Notes under the pieces: model-generated
Databases searched by the model: none
The model's input: only the letters and a program-made list of their open reading frames with translations
Told to the model about the DNA's origin: nothing
Part shown: piece after piece, positions 26,580 through 35,554 of the stretch
Numbering within the stretch: position 1 is the first letter of the stretch
Layout of the letters: each line of letters opens with the position of its first letter
Translations under genes and position numbers: made by a program
Assembly (NCBI GenBank): GCA_963797535.1
Contig: CAWCPQ010000005.1
Span: forward strand, 124,001-188,000
Direction: 5' to 3'
DNA length: 64,000 nucleotides
From: JAWWOL01 sp963797535
GTDB lineage: Bacteria > Actinomycetota > Actinomycetes > JAWWOL01

Positions 26580-27809
26580 ATGGGATTCGAGATCCGCACC
26601 GTCAACGCCGACGAGTTCGTCCGCTGGCAGACCGTCCTCGAGGTCGCCTTCTTCGGGCACCGACCCCTACCCGACGCCGCCCTGTGGAAGCTGCAGTACA
26701 TCGACCTCGAGCGGACCTGGGCGGCGTTCGACGGGCCGGACGTCGTCGCAACCCTGCGGACGTTCGACAACGAGCTGACCGTCCCTGGCGGGGCGCACGT
26801 CAGCGCCGATGCCGTCACCAACGTCACCGTCCTGCCGTCGCACCGCCGACGCGGCTCGCTCAACGGCATGATGACCGCGTCCCTGGCACAGGCCGCCGAG
26901 CGCGGCGACCCGGTCAGCATCCTGATCGCGGCGCTCTGGCCGATCTACGGCCGCTACGGCTACGGCCCGTCGATCGAGTCGGCCGGCTACACCATCGACA
27001 CCCGGCTGGCGAAGTTCCGGCCGGAGATCACCGACCACGGCCGGCTCGAGTACGTCGAGGCGGCCGCCGCCCGCGGCGCCGTCGACTCCATCTACGGCCG
27101 GATCCGCCGCAGCCAGGTCGGGGCCATCCGCCGCCAGCCGGAGCTGACCGACCTCGACTTCAACCTCACGACCGCTCCCGGGCTCGAGCCGTGGAAGGGC
27201 TACTGCGTTCTGCACCACGACGCCGACGGCAAGCCGGACGGGCTGCTGCGCTACGACGTCGAGGCGAAGTGGCAAGGCTTCACCCCCGACAGCACGCTCG
27301 CGATCCACGACCTCCTCGCCGCAACTCCCGAGGCCTACGCAGCACTTTGGCGACTGTGCTGCGAGATGGACAACGTCGTTCGGGTCAAGGCCGTCGACCG
27401 CAGTGTCGACGAGCCGTTGCCGTGGCTGCTCACCGACGGCCGCTGCGTGCGCCAGGAGAACCGCACCGACTTCGTGTGGACGCGGATGCTCGACGTACCG
27501 GCCGCCTTGTCCGCCCGTCGCTATCCCACCGCGGGAAGCGTGGTCATCGAGGTCGACGATCCGTACGGCTATGCGGCCGGGCGGTTCGCGTTGGAGGGCG
27601 GTCCGGATGGCGCGACCTGCACTCGTACGGACGCGACGCCCGATCTGTCGATGTCGGCATTTGCCCTGGGCGCCGGCTATCTCGGTGGCATGCGGTTCAA
27701 CCAGCTCGCCGCCGGGAGGCGGTTGACCGAGCACACTTCGGGTGCGTTGGCCAGGGCGGACGCGATGTTCCAGTCAGAGGTCACCCCCTGGTGCAACACG
27801 TGGTTCTGA
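26580..27809 (+). CDS. Eis-like GNAT acetyltransferase
   Basis: The 409-residue protein has the three-part layout of Eis: an N-terminal GNAT domain with the CoA-binding turn VLPSHRRRGSLNGMM (near residue 85), IYGRYGYGPSIES carrying the likely catalytic Tyr, a second degenerate GNAT region, and an SCP2-like C-terminal fold. It ends NTWF; in Eis the C-terminal Phe carboxylate is the general base, and it is kept here. Mycobacterial Eis acetylates aminoglycosides at several positions, but physiological substrates of most relatives are unknown. It converges on the TIGR03086 gene. Confidence 0.85.
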   Translation: MGFEIRTVNADEFVRWQTVLEVAFFGHRPLPDAALWKLQYIDLERTWAAFDGPDVVATLRTFDNELTVPGGAHVSADAVTNVTVLPSHRRRGSLNGMMTASLAQAAERGDPVSILIAALWPIYGRYGYGPSIESAGYTIDTRLAKFRPEITDHGRLEYVEAAAARGAVDSIYGRIRRSQVGAIRRQPELTDLDFNLTTAPGLEPWKGYCVLHHDADGKPDGLLRYDVEAKWQGFTPDSTLAIHDLLAATPEAYAALWRLCCEMDNVVRVKAVDRSVDEPLPWLLTDGRCVRQENRTDFVWTRMLDVPAALSARRYPTAGSVVIEVDDPYGYAAGRFALEGGPDGATCTRTDATPDLSMSAFALGAGYLGGMRFNQLAAGRRLTEHTSGALARADAMFQSEVTPWCNTWF

Positions 27810-27813
27810 GCCG

Positions 27814-28413
27814 CTAGGCCTCGCGACCGACCAGCCCGAGCAGCCGGTCGAGCAGCGGAGCCTCGTCGGGCACCGCGATCGGCGGCGGCAGGATGCCGAT
27901 CGCTCGCCACTCCTCGGCCACCCCACCGAGCTCGTCGAACAGTCCCGCGACCAGGGGCTCGGGCAGGTTGGCCGGCACGCCGATCACCTGTGCGATGTCG
28001 TGCGCACGAATGCCGCGGTAGAAGTTGGCCTGCCACAAGTACTGCTGAGTGGTGTAGTCGCCGAACGAGCAGTGCACCGGCGCCTCGAGGTCCTCGACGG
28101 CCTTGGCAGCAGCAACGGCCCGGTCGACGATGCCACTGAAGACTGCCTTGGGGTTGTCGCCGATGACGTCACCCTGGTGGGCGTCGATGCCGACCTCGGC
28201 CATCGTCCGGCCGGCCAGCATGTCCGGCACCCAGGCGTCGTCGTAGGCGTGAGCATTGATGATCTGCCGCAGTGTCGGGTGGGCGATGTCACCGGTGGCG
28301 AAGGACTCCGGCATCTCGATCGCCCACTGGTCGTCCTCGATCTGCCACACCACGGCCTCGAGGGCTCGATCGGCAAGGGCAAATATCTGCGGCTCCGGCA
28401 GCACAGCACCCAT
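27814..28413 (-). CDS. TIGR03086 family protein (DinB/mycothiol-dependent fold)
   Basis: The 199-residue helical protein fits the TIGR03086 group of the DinB/MDMPI-N superfamily. The signatures are PHPTLRQIINAHAYDDAWVP-type text (here AHPTLRQIINAHAYDDAWVP) with candidate metal-binding His residues, and APVHCSFGDYTTQQYL near residue 118. Members of the superfamily may bind metal and mycothiol. The ATG at 28413 was chosen for its AGAGGA 9 nt upstream; the longer open frame adds 26 poorly fitting residues. Confidence 0.75.
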   Translation of the reverse strand: MGAVLPEPQIFALADRALEAVVWQIEDDQWAIEMPESFATGDIAHPTLRQIINAHAYDDAWVPDMLAGRTMAEVGIDAHQGDVIGDNPKAVFSGIVDRAVAAAKAVEDLEAPVHCSFGDYTTQQYLWQANFYRGIRAHDIAQVIGVPANLPEPLVAGLFDELGGVAEEWRAIGILPPPIAVPDEAPLLDRLLGLVGREA

Positions 28414-28580
28414 TGCGGCATTCCTCTCGTCCCACACCGGATCCCCCGACTGCCGGAAGGCTAATCGGGGTCTGTGACATTTTCGACCCAACCCACGGGT
28501 GACGCTCGGCGCGGGTCACGACAGGATGGGGGCGAGGCCAGCACATCGATGTCTGCGCCACCGAGCACCGGAGGTAACCC

Positions 28581-29249
28581 GTGAGCCAGGACCTGTGGAC
28601 AGCAGTCGACGACTACTTCGCGACCGAGCTGATGCCCGCCGACCCCGTACTCGATGCTGCTCTGGAAGCCAGCACCGCTGGCGGCCTGCCCGCCATCGCG
28701 GTGGCGCCCAACCAGGGCAAGCTGCTCAACCTGGTGGCCCGCGTCCACGGTGCCCGCCGGATCCTCGAGATCGGGACGCTGGGTGGCTACTCGACGATCT
28801 GGCTCGGCAGGGCCCTGCCCGAGGACGGTCGCCTGCTGTCCTTGGAGTACGCGGAGAAGCACGCCGTCGTTGCCCGCGCGAACATCGAGCGAGCCGGGCT
28901 CGCCGACAAGGTCGAAGTACGGGTCGGCGCCGCGCTGGACACGCTCGACGCCCTGATTGCCGCCGGCGAGGAGCCGTACGACCTGGTCTTCATCGATGCC
29001 GACAAGCCGAACAACCCGAACTACTTCAAACGGGCACTTTCCTTGACCCGCAAGGGAAGTGTGATCATCTGCGACAACGTGGTCCGCCAGGGCAAGGTCG
29101 CCGACCCGAACAGCACCGACGCCAACGTCATCGGATCACGTCAGTTCGCCGAAGCCGTGGCGGCAGAACCGCGCGTCGAGGGCACCGTCGTGCAGACCGT
29201 GGGCAGCAAGGGCCACGACGGCTTCGCGTTCGTCCTCGTGGTGGCCTGA
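28581..29249 (+). CDS. SAM-dependent O-methyltransferase (family 3)
   Basis: A 222-residue methyltransferase starting at GTG with GGAGG upstream. SAM-binding motif I is ILEIGTLGGYSTIWLG (near residue 61), the acidic residue after motif II is in LLSLEYAEKHA, and the metal-binding region is DLVFIDADKPNNPNYFKRAL, followed by SVIICDNVVRQGKV. This is the catechol/caffeoyl-CoA-type class I O-methyltransferase family, Mg-dependent. The acceptor substrate is unknown. Confidence 0.93.
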   Translation: MSQDLWTAVDDYFATELMPADPVLDAALEASTAGGLPAIAVAPNQGKLLNLVARVHGARRILEIGTLGGYSTIWLGRALPEDGRLLSLEYAEKHAVVARANIERAGLADKVEVRVGAALDTLDALIAAGEEPYDLVFIDADKPNNPNYFKRALSLTRKGSVIICDNVVRQGKVADPNSTDANVIGSRQFAEAVAAEPRVEGTVVQTVGSKGHDGFAFVLVVA

Positions 29250-29287
29250 CCGAGGGTGCCCGACCGAGCCATGGACCCCGCAAGGAT

Positions 29288-29331
29288 TGCAGGACGCCCG
29301 GTGCCGCTCACCCAGCACCAGGCGTCCTGCA
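29288..29331. terminator. Bidirectional hairpin terminator
   Basis: TGCAGGACGCC (29288-29298) pairs perfectly with 29321-29331. An inner GGTGC/GCACC stem adds five pairs. It sits between the converging methyltransferase and xylA genes. Confidence 0.75.
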
Positions 29332-29397
29332 CTACAAGCGAGCCTTCCGCGCGACGTGCCCTCACCCGTCGCTGCGTTCCGCCCGCCGACTTGAGAG

Positions 29398-30555
29398 CTA
29401 GCGCACGCCCAGCAGATAGTCCATAGCCAGCTGGTCGAGCGCCTCGAAGTGGTAGCCGCGCAGGGCCGCCTCGTCGGGGTCGAACGCCTCGTTGCGCAGT
29501 GTCTCGAGCGACTCGCCAGCGGCGAGGGTCGGCAACGACAGCTGGTCCACCCGCGACGCCTTCAGAGCCGCCTGCACCTCGGGGTCGGCCCGGAAGGCCA
29601 GCGAACGCTCCTTGAAGATCAGGTAGTTGCGCATGCAGCCCGCCGCGGACGCCCAAACACCTGAGATGTCCTCGGTGCGAGGCGGCTTGAAGTCGAAGTG
29701 CCGCGGTCCCGCGTACTCACTGTGCTCGAGCAGGTCGACCAGGAAGAACGAGTTCTTGACGTTGCCGGCGCCGAAACGCAGGTCCTGGTCGTACTTCGGT
29801 CCGTTCTGCCCATTGAGGTCGATGTGGAACAGCTTGCCGCACCACAACGCCTGCGCGATGCCGTGGACGAAGTTGAGGTTGCTCATCTCCTCGTGCCCGA
29901 CCTCGGGGTTGAGCCCCACCATCTCCGGGTGCTCGAGGCGGTCGATGAACGCGATGGCGTGACCGACAGTCGGCAGCAGGATGTCGCCGCGGGGCTCGTT
30001 CGGCTTGGGCTCGATCGCGAACTTCATGTCGTAGCCACGGTCGATGACGTACTGACACATGAGGTCGATGGCCTCGCGGTAACGGTCAAGCGCAGCCCGG
30101 ATGTCCTTGGCAGCACCGGATTCGGCACCTTCACGACCTCCCCAGCAGACATAGGTCGTCGCACCCATCTCCGCCGCGAGATCCATGTTGTTGAGAACCT
30201 TGCGCAGGGCGAAGCGCCGTACGTCACGGTCGTTGGAGGTGAAGCCACCGTCCTTGAACACCGGGTGCGTGAACAGGTTGGTGGTCATCATCGGGACGAC
30301 CAGGCCGGTCTCGTCCAGCGCGGTGCGCAGCCGCTTGATCTTCTCCTCGCGCACTGCCGCGGTGGCTCCGAACGGGATCACATCGTCGTCGTGGAAGGTG
30401 ATGCCGTACGCGCCCAGCTCGGCGAGCCGGTGCACCGACTCAACCGGGTCGAGGTCGGGACGCGTCGCAATGCCGAACGGGTCGACCCCACGCCAGCCAA
30501 CAGTCCAGAGCCCAAAGGTGAAATGGTCGGCCTTGCTCGGGGTGTAGTCACTCAT
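29398..30555 (-). CDS. xylA: Xylose isomerase
   Basis: The 385-residue enzyme converts D-xylose to D-xylulose in the cytoplasm. The catalytic His is in GITFHDDDVIPFG (near 54), and the metal-site region includes FAIEPKPNEPRGD (Glu and Lys near 180), GLNPEVGHEEM, LFHIDLNGQ and HFDFKPPR. The length matches class I actinobacterial xylose isomerases. The ATG at 30555 has TGAGGAA 9 nt upstream. It lies 33 bp downstream of the ROK regulator gene on the same strand, so the two form an operon. No xylulokinase gene is visible nearby. Confidence 0.95.
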   Translation of the reverse strand: MSDYTPSKADHFTFGLWTVGWRGVDPFGIATRPDLDPVESVHRLAELGAYGITFHDDDVIPFGATAAVREEKIKRLRTALDETGLVVPMMTTNLFTHPVFKDGGFTSNDRDVRRFALRKVLNNMDLAAEMGATTYVCWGGREGAESGAAKDIRAALDRYREAIDLMCQYVIDRGYDMKFAIEPKPNEPRGDILLPTVGHAIAFIDRLEHPEMVGLNPEVGHEEMSNLNFVHGIAQALWCGKLFHIDLNGQNGPKYDQDLRFGAGNVKNSFFLVDLLEHSEYAGPRHFDFKPPRTEDISGVWASAAGCMRNYLIFKERSLAFRADPEVQAALKASRVDQLSLPTLAAGESLETLRNEAFDPDEAALRGYHFEALDQLAMDYLLGVR

Positions 30556-30588
30556 TGTCGTGTTCCTCACCGTTCGTTGGGTCATGCA

Positions 30589-31851
30589 TCAGGATGAAAT
30601 GCGGTCGGGCTGTGACATCAGGGGTACGAGGGTCGGGTCGAACATCGTTGCTTCCAGTGCGACGTGCGCGCCACCGCGAGCGGCAGCGGTGAAGCCCAGG
30701 TTGGACAGCGCCACGCGGCACGGCTCGCCGGCGAGCGCTCGGTCGGCCAGCTCACTGACCATCGGGTCGAGCAGAAACTCGCCCAGCACGGCAAAGTAGC
30801 CGCCGAGGACGATCAGGCCGGGGTTGAAGACGTTGACCAGAATCGATGCGCCGACACCGAGTGAGCGGCCGATAGTGTCCAGCGCTGCGAGCAGTGCCGC
30901 ATCTCCGGAGACAGCCCGGTCGTGCAGCAAGGTGAGCCGCTGCTCGAGGTCGAGCGAGGAGTTTCGTACGGGATCGTCCTCGCCGGCGACGACCCGCAGC
31001 AACGCGGCGAGTCCGACCATCGTCTCCCAGCAACCACGGCGACCGCAGCCGCACAGGTGGCCGGCCGGGTCGAGGCCCATGTGGCCAACCTCGCCGGAGA
31101 ACCCGTCGGCGCCACGCAGCAGCTCGCCGTGCACGATGACGCCACCGCCGACGCCGACCTCACCGGTGAGGTAGACCAGGTCGGCGGTGCCGGCGAACTC
31201 GCCGTAGGCGTACTCCGCTAGGGCAGACAGGTTGGCGTCGTTGTCGACCCGGATCGCAATGTCGTCACGTCCGAGGCGAGTTGCCAGCGCCCGCACAACG
31301 GGCACGTCACGCCAGCCGAGGTTGGGCGCGTACTGCAGGGTGCCCCGGTCGACGTCCATCAGGCCGGGGATGGCGACGGTGATGCCCGCCGTGACCGTAC
31401 CTTCGGCCTCCAGTGAGCGGATGACCTCGTCCAGCAGGGTGGCCATGCCGTCCAGGACGCGCTCCGGCTCGAGGGTCGGCGAGTCCAGCGGCAGCCGGCT
31501 GTTGATGAGGACATCGCCGCGCAGGTTCAGCGCCAGCACCGCGACGTAGTCGACGTTGAGCTCGAGGCCGATGCCGCACACCCGGCTGCCGTTCAGGTCG
31601 ACGATCTGGCCCGGCCGCCCGACACCGCCCTGGCGGATCATCTCGCCCTCATCGACCAGGCCGCGCTCGACCAGCTCGGAAACGAGGCTCGACACTGTGG
31701 CCTTGTTCAGGCCGGTCTCGGCGGCCAGGTGGGCGCGGGAGCGGGGGCCGCCGTCGCGCAGGGAACGGACGATCAGGGACAGGTTGCTCCGCCGTACGGT
31801 GCCGTGGTCAGCCCGGGTCGCCGTGAAGCTCCGGGGGGACGGACGGGACAT
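30589..31851 (-). CDS. xylR: ROK family xylose repressor (XylR-like)
   Basis: The 420-residue protein has an N-terminal winged helix (GLNKATVSSLVSELVERGLV) and a ROK domain with sugar-kinase-like motifs (GIGLELNVDYVAVLALNLRG, VAIPGLMDVDRG, GEVGVGGGVIVHGELLRGAD). The zinc motif CGCGRRGCWE is complete. Its position directly upstream of xylA and beside a xylO-like site makes a xylose-responsive repressor the best reading. Effector and target range are inferred. Confidence 0.88.
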   Translation of the reverse strand: MSRPSPRSFTATRADHGTVRRSNLSLIVRSLRDGGPRSRAHLAAETGLNKATVSSLVSELVERGLVDEGEMIRQGGVGRPGQIVDLNGSRVCGIGLELNVDYVAVLALNLRGDVLINSRLPLDSPTLEPERVLDGMATLLDEVIRSLEAEGTVTAGITVAIPGLMDVDRGTLQYAPNLGWRDVPVVRALATRLGRDDIAIRVDNDANLSALAEYAYGEFAGTADLVYLTGEVGVGGGVIVHGELLRGADGFSGEVGHMGLDPAGHLCGCGRRGCWETMVGLAALLRVVAGEDDPVRNSSLDLEQRLTLLHDRAVSGDAALLAALDTIGRSLGVGASILVNVFNPGLIVLGGYFAVLGEFLLDPMVSELADRALAGEPCRVALSNLGFTAAARGGAHVALEATMFDPTLVPLMSQPDRISS

Positions 31852-31860
31852 GGCGGGCGA

Positions 31861-31918
31861 GTTCCCTCGGTCGGCGGGCTGTTTGTTGGTACACCAAACT
31901 AATAGCAAGGTAGGGAAC
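31861..31918. promoter_or_regulatory. XylR operator-like site
   Basis: The half-sites GTTTG (31881-31885) and CAAAC (31895-31899), the latter followed by TAAT, flank a nine-base centre, and TTGGT/ACCAA is nested inside. The parts GTTTGTT and CAAACTAA resemble the xylO operator bound by Bacillus XylR. A second perfect pair GTTCCCT (31861-31867) and AGGGAAC (31912-31918) surrounds it nearly concentrically. The site lies 10-67 nt upstream of the xylR start, fitting autoregulation of xylR-xylA. Confidence 0.55.
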
Positions 31919-31999
31919 GAACGGCCCCGGGTCAAGGCCCACACCCTGGTTCCACCCGAAGAGCCCCATACTTCCGTGTAACTGCCCGTGGGGGGTGAC

Positions 32000-32527
32000 A
32001 TGGACCAGGGGCCGGACGGGTTCCGCGACTTCGTGGTGGCGCGCTCGCCTGCACTCGCCCGGACGGCCTACCTGCTGACCGGCGACCGGCAGCTGGCAGA
32101 GGACCTCGTGCAAGAAGCGCTGACCAGGGTCGCGTCGCGGTGGGCCAAGGTTGCCGCCGGTGGCGACCCCGAACCGTACGTGCGACGGGTGCTCTACACC
32201 TGTGCTGTTGACGGGTGGCGGCGCAAACGGCCGCGGGAGGTGCTGCAAGCCGCGCCGACCGACAGGCTCGGGGTCGATGACGGCTCCGAGCACGTCGCAC
32301 AGCGGCTCGCCCTGCAGCACGCGTTGGCCAAGCTCACCGTGAAGCAGCGCGCGGTTCTCGTACTCCGATTCTTCGAGGACCGCACCGAGGTCCAGACGGC
32401 GGCGGCTCTTGGCTGCTCGCTCAGCACCGTGAAGTCCCAGACCAGGCACGCGCTGCAGCGCTTGCAGGAGCTCTCGCCGGAGCTCGCCGGGTCCTTCCGC
32501 GACGAGGTATTGGAGGCTGACCGATGA
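32000..32527 (+). CDS. SigE-family ECF RNA polymerase sigma factor
   Basis: A 175-residue ECF sigma factor. Region 2 reads RTAYLLTGDRQLAEDLVQEA (near residue 22) and region 4 reads LTVKQRAVLVLRFFEDRTEV, AAALGCSLSTVKSQTRHALQ. This is the TIGR02983 (SigE-like) subgroup common in actinobacteria. The ATG at 32000 is preceded by a G-rich stretch; a GTG 12 nt upstream is possible. It overlaps the following membrane-protein gene as ATGA, which is the usual place for its regulator. Confidence 0.9.
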   Translation: MDQGPDGFRDFVVARSPALARTAYLLTGDRQLAEDLVQEALTRVASRWAKVAAGGDPEPYVRRVLYTCAVDGWRRKRPREVLQAAPTDRLGVDDGSEHVAQRLALQHALAKLTVKQRAVLVLRFFEDRTEVQTAAALGCSLSTVKSQTRHALQRLQELSPELAGSFRDEVLEADR

Positions 32528-33807
32528 GTACCGACCTGAGGCAGCTGATGCGCGAGCTCGCCGACGATGCGCCGGCGATGGGCGACCGCATCGCGATGGC
32601 CGAGGTCGCCTACACCGGAGGGCGTCGGCGGCGGCGCGTCCGCCACCTCGAGATCACCGGCGCAGCAACGGTTGTGGTGCTCTGTGCGTTGCTTGCGACC
32701 CTGTTCGTCGGCACCAGTCCGCTGGCTGCACGGTACGGCGCGTCCAGCACCACCAGCGTGAGCGGCTACCCGAGCGGAGATCGGGCGGCAGTGGCCGGTG
32801 CTGGACCTACCGGCCAGGCCGGGGCCGATCGCTGGCCTCATCCTCACCGAGCTCCGGTTGGCGGGCGGTGTCCCCCACCGGCCACCGCTGGAAGGTGCCG
32901 TTCGTCGAGGACTTCATCCCCGCCCTGTCCGCCGACGGCCGCTACGTCGGCTACCTCAATGACCCCGACCAGAACAACAGTCCTTACGCGGTGCGCGACC
33001 TCGTCACCGGACGAGTGATCGAGTTCAACGACGTGGGCTCCCCCATCGGCAATGGCGGCCGACCGTACCAGGTGGCCGGACAGTCCCCGCTGTACTTCTC
33101 GCCAGACGACCGCTATCTGGCGGTGTCCGGGTTCAGCCCGACGGGTGGCGTCGTCGTCATGGACTTGCAGAAGGGCGCGGCCGTACCCGGCATCGCCGGC
33201 GAAGGCCGGGTCGTCGGGTGGTCCGGCAACCGCCTGGTGATCTCGTCGGCCGCGGGCATCCAGCTGCTGTCGGCTCGAGACGGCTTCCAGTCCGTCGTGG
33301 CGCATGCCTCTCTACGCCCACTGATCTCCGGCGGTGATCAGCTGGACGCGCAGATGTCCGACGACGGTAGGACGCTGGCCTATCTCATCGGCGACGACAA
33401 GCCCGAACGGCTATACCGCTTCGACGTCGCCAGCCGGGCGGCTGCTGGGTAGCCAGCCGTTGCCGGCGCACGTCGGGGTTGGACTCGTTCGCCTTCAGCG
33501 GCGACAGGCAGGTGACCTACCAGCGCGAGAAGTCTCCGCTCGGAGTTCGACGTGGAGCTCACCACCATCAGCCTTGACGGCCGTCAGCGCGTGATCTCGG
33601 TCCACCCGTCCCTTCGGGGCTACGGGCCGGTCCTCGCCAGTCGTGCGTTCCAGGGCGCTGCTCGATCGCCGCTGCTGATCGATTGGGGTCGAGCAGTCGG
33701 TTGGCGCCGTCGGTGGCTTGACCGTACCGCTGGTTGCCGTCGGTGCCGTCGTCGCCCTGTTGGTCAGACGAGGGACTCAGAGACGACGCCGCAGGCGCGG
33801 CGAGTGA
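32524..33807 (+). pseudogene. Sigma-linked membrane protein with beta-propeller-like domain, frameshifted
   Basis: The N-terminus (MSTDLRQLMRELADDAPA, basic GGRRRRRVRHL, then the helix AATVVVLCALLATLFVG) looks like a cytoplasmic anti-sigma-type segment with one membrane span. The extracytoplasmic part has TolB/WD40-like repeats (PALSADGRYVGYLND, YFSPDDRYLAVSGFS, MSDDGRTLAYLIGDD). A second membrane helix (GGLTVPLVAVGAVVALLV) precedes the TGA at 33805. At least five frame changes are needed (near 32770, 32865, 33450, 33480-33550 and 33660). The coupling to the sigma factor suggests it regulates it. Confidence 0.6.
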
Positions 33808-34435
33808 GCGCAGCCAGCGTCGGCATTTCCCGCGATCCGCCCCGGCCCGCCGCCGTCGGTCCGTGGTCCTCATTGCTGTCGGCGGCGGTGTTCTGCTGAT
33901 CCTCGTCACGATGGTTGCCGTCTGGCAGGTCCAGCCACGGCTGCAGCCGCCGCCTCGCGGCGTTGGGCCGGCCGTCGCGTTGCCCGACACGCCGTCGGAC
34001 CTCTCCACGGGTGCCGCAGAGGGCAGCCCTGCCTTCGTCCTCGTCCTGAGGGGTCATCAGGAGGGCTTTGCTATGGAAGTGCACAACCCCGGTGGTCGAG
34101 CGATCAGGATCGCTGGCCGGGACGGCTCCTGGCCCGCGACGCCCATGGACTCTGCTGGAAACGGGCTGGGCATCTCTACCTCGTCGGGGCCGGCCAGCGC
34201 AGTTCGTTCTCTGACCTACCGGGCCTCCGGCTCGATCCCGGCCCACCAGTCACGATGGCTCAGGGTGTTGTTCCGGTCGTGCAGCCATTCGGGGGGGTCC
34301 CTGACCGTGGGTGGCGTCGACATTCACTTCACGGTCGGCGGTCTTGACCGCTCAGCACACATCCCCCTGAACCCGGTGCTGAAGGCAGTGGGGCCGGCCA
34401 AGCCGCTTCCCAGTGACGCGACCTGCAATGGCTGA
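33804..34435 (+). CDS. Membrane-anchored extracytoplasmic protein, unknown function
   Basis: The secure part begins with a basic segment and one membrane helix (VVLIAVGGGVLLILVTMVAV). An extracytoplasmic beta-rich domain of about 150 residues follows, with VLVLRGHQEGFAMEVHNPGG and a Cys in LFRSCSHSGGSL and DATCNG. No family was recognised. The start is uncertain: GTG 33804 overlaps the previous stop as GTGA but needs one frame change before the helix near 33850. The uninterrupted frame can instead start at TTG 33734 or GTG 33743, inside the upstream gene. Confidence 0.5.
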
Positions 34436-34972
34436 CGCGGTCTCGACGCACGTTGTCCTCGTACCGTTCACAGCGGAACTGCTCGAGTCGGTCCAGCCGT
34501 GGTTCGACCATCCCGAGGTGCAGCGCCGACTCGGCGGCCGGGCTTGGGCAGAACGCGATCTCGACCTGGTGAACACCCGGCCCGGCAGTGAGTTTCGCGG
34601 TCGGACGGTCACGCGGGCGCACAGCTGGGTGGCGCTGGACGCGGGGGGCAGCCCCGTGGCGACTGGTCGAGCGGCGAGGTCTACGACCGGTGGACGCGCT
34701 TCGACGAGGACGGACTCGTACACGACCCCATCGAGGCGGTGACCTTGGGCCTGGCCTACGTCGTCGACCCGAACCGCTGGCGGAAGGGTTTCGGCCGCGC
34801 CACGTTGCGCGCTGTTGTCGAGTCGACGGAAACCGCGGACGTCCGCCTGTTCGCCGCGGGCACCGACGGCGACAATGCCGCGAGCCAACGCTGTCTCCTG
34901 TCAGCCGGGTTCAGCGTTGAACAGCCCGAACCCGACTGGGAGGACACGGTCTACTACCTGCTGCGGCGCTGA
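34428..34972 (+). pseudogene. GNAT acetyltransferase, one frameshift
   Basis: The N-terminal part (VVLVPFTAELLESVQPWFDH, PEVQRRLGG) and the C-terminal part (GLAYVVDPNRWRKGFGRA, LRAVVESTETADVRLFAAG, DNAASQRCLLSAGFSVEQPE) belong to one RimJ/RimL-type GNAT of about 181 residues. They lie in different frames joined near 34665 by one missing base. The acetyl-CoA motif RKGFGRA is intact. The ATG at 34428 overlaps the end of the upstream gene by 8 bp. Confidence 0.75.
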
Positions 34973-34979
34973 CCGGCAC

Positions 34980-35417
34980 TCAGGCCAACGACGCCTCGAG
35001 CGTGATCGGCGTCGCGGCGAGAGCCTTGCTGACCGGGCAGCCGAGCTTGGCCGTCTGCGCAACGGCTTCGAACCCTGCGGCGTCGAGGCCCTCGACCTCG
35101 CCGACCACGGTGAGCTTGATCTCGGAGATCCGCAGGCCGCCGGCCGGATCGGGCGACAGGGTGACGTCGGCCCGTACCTCCAGGGCCTGAGGCGTTCCTC
35201 CTGCTGTCGCGATCTCCCCCGACAGCGCCATGGCGTAACAGGACGCGTGTGCCGCGGCGATCAGCTCCTCCGGCGAGGTCGTACCACCTGCCTCTTCAGC
35301 CACTCGCTTCGGGAAGCTGACGTCGAAGGTGCCGATGCCACTGCTGGTCAGCTCGACCTTTCCGGAGCCTTGCTGGAGCGTTCCGGTCCAGTCGACGCGT
35401 GCGGTGCGGGTAGCCAT
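34980..35417 (-). CDS. OsmC family peroxiredoxin
   Basis: The 145-residue protein matches OsmC: the first redox Cys in AHASCYAMALSG (near residue 60) and the second in AKLGCPVSKALAA (near 126), with FPKRVAEEAGGTTSPEELIA between the strands. OsmC proteins reduce organic hydroperoxides using this Cys pair. It converges on the GNAT gene with a 7-bp gap. Confidence 0.92.
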   Translation of the reverse strand: MATRTARVDWTGTLQQGSGKVELTSSGIGTFDVSFPKRVAEEAGGTTSPEELIAAAHASCYAMALSGEIATAGGTPQALEVRADVTLSPDPAGGLRISEIKLTVVGEVEGLDAAGFEAVAQTAKLGCPVSKALAATPITLEASLA

Positions 35418-35554
35418 GGGTCCTCCAAAGGCGGGTCAGGTGAGTGATGGGTGGCACTCGTGAGCGCCAACCCTGTCGGTTTCCCCACCATTCCGGCCCC
35501 ACAACCGGTCACGGGAGCACCGCCTGTGGCCTGAACCGGGATGATGGACGCACC

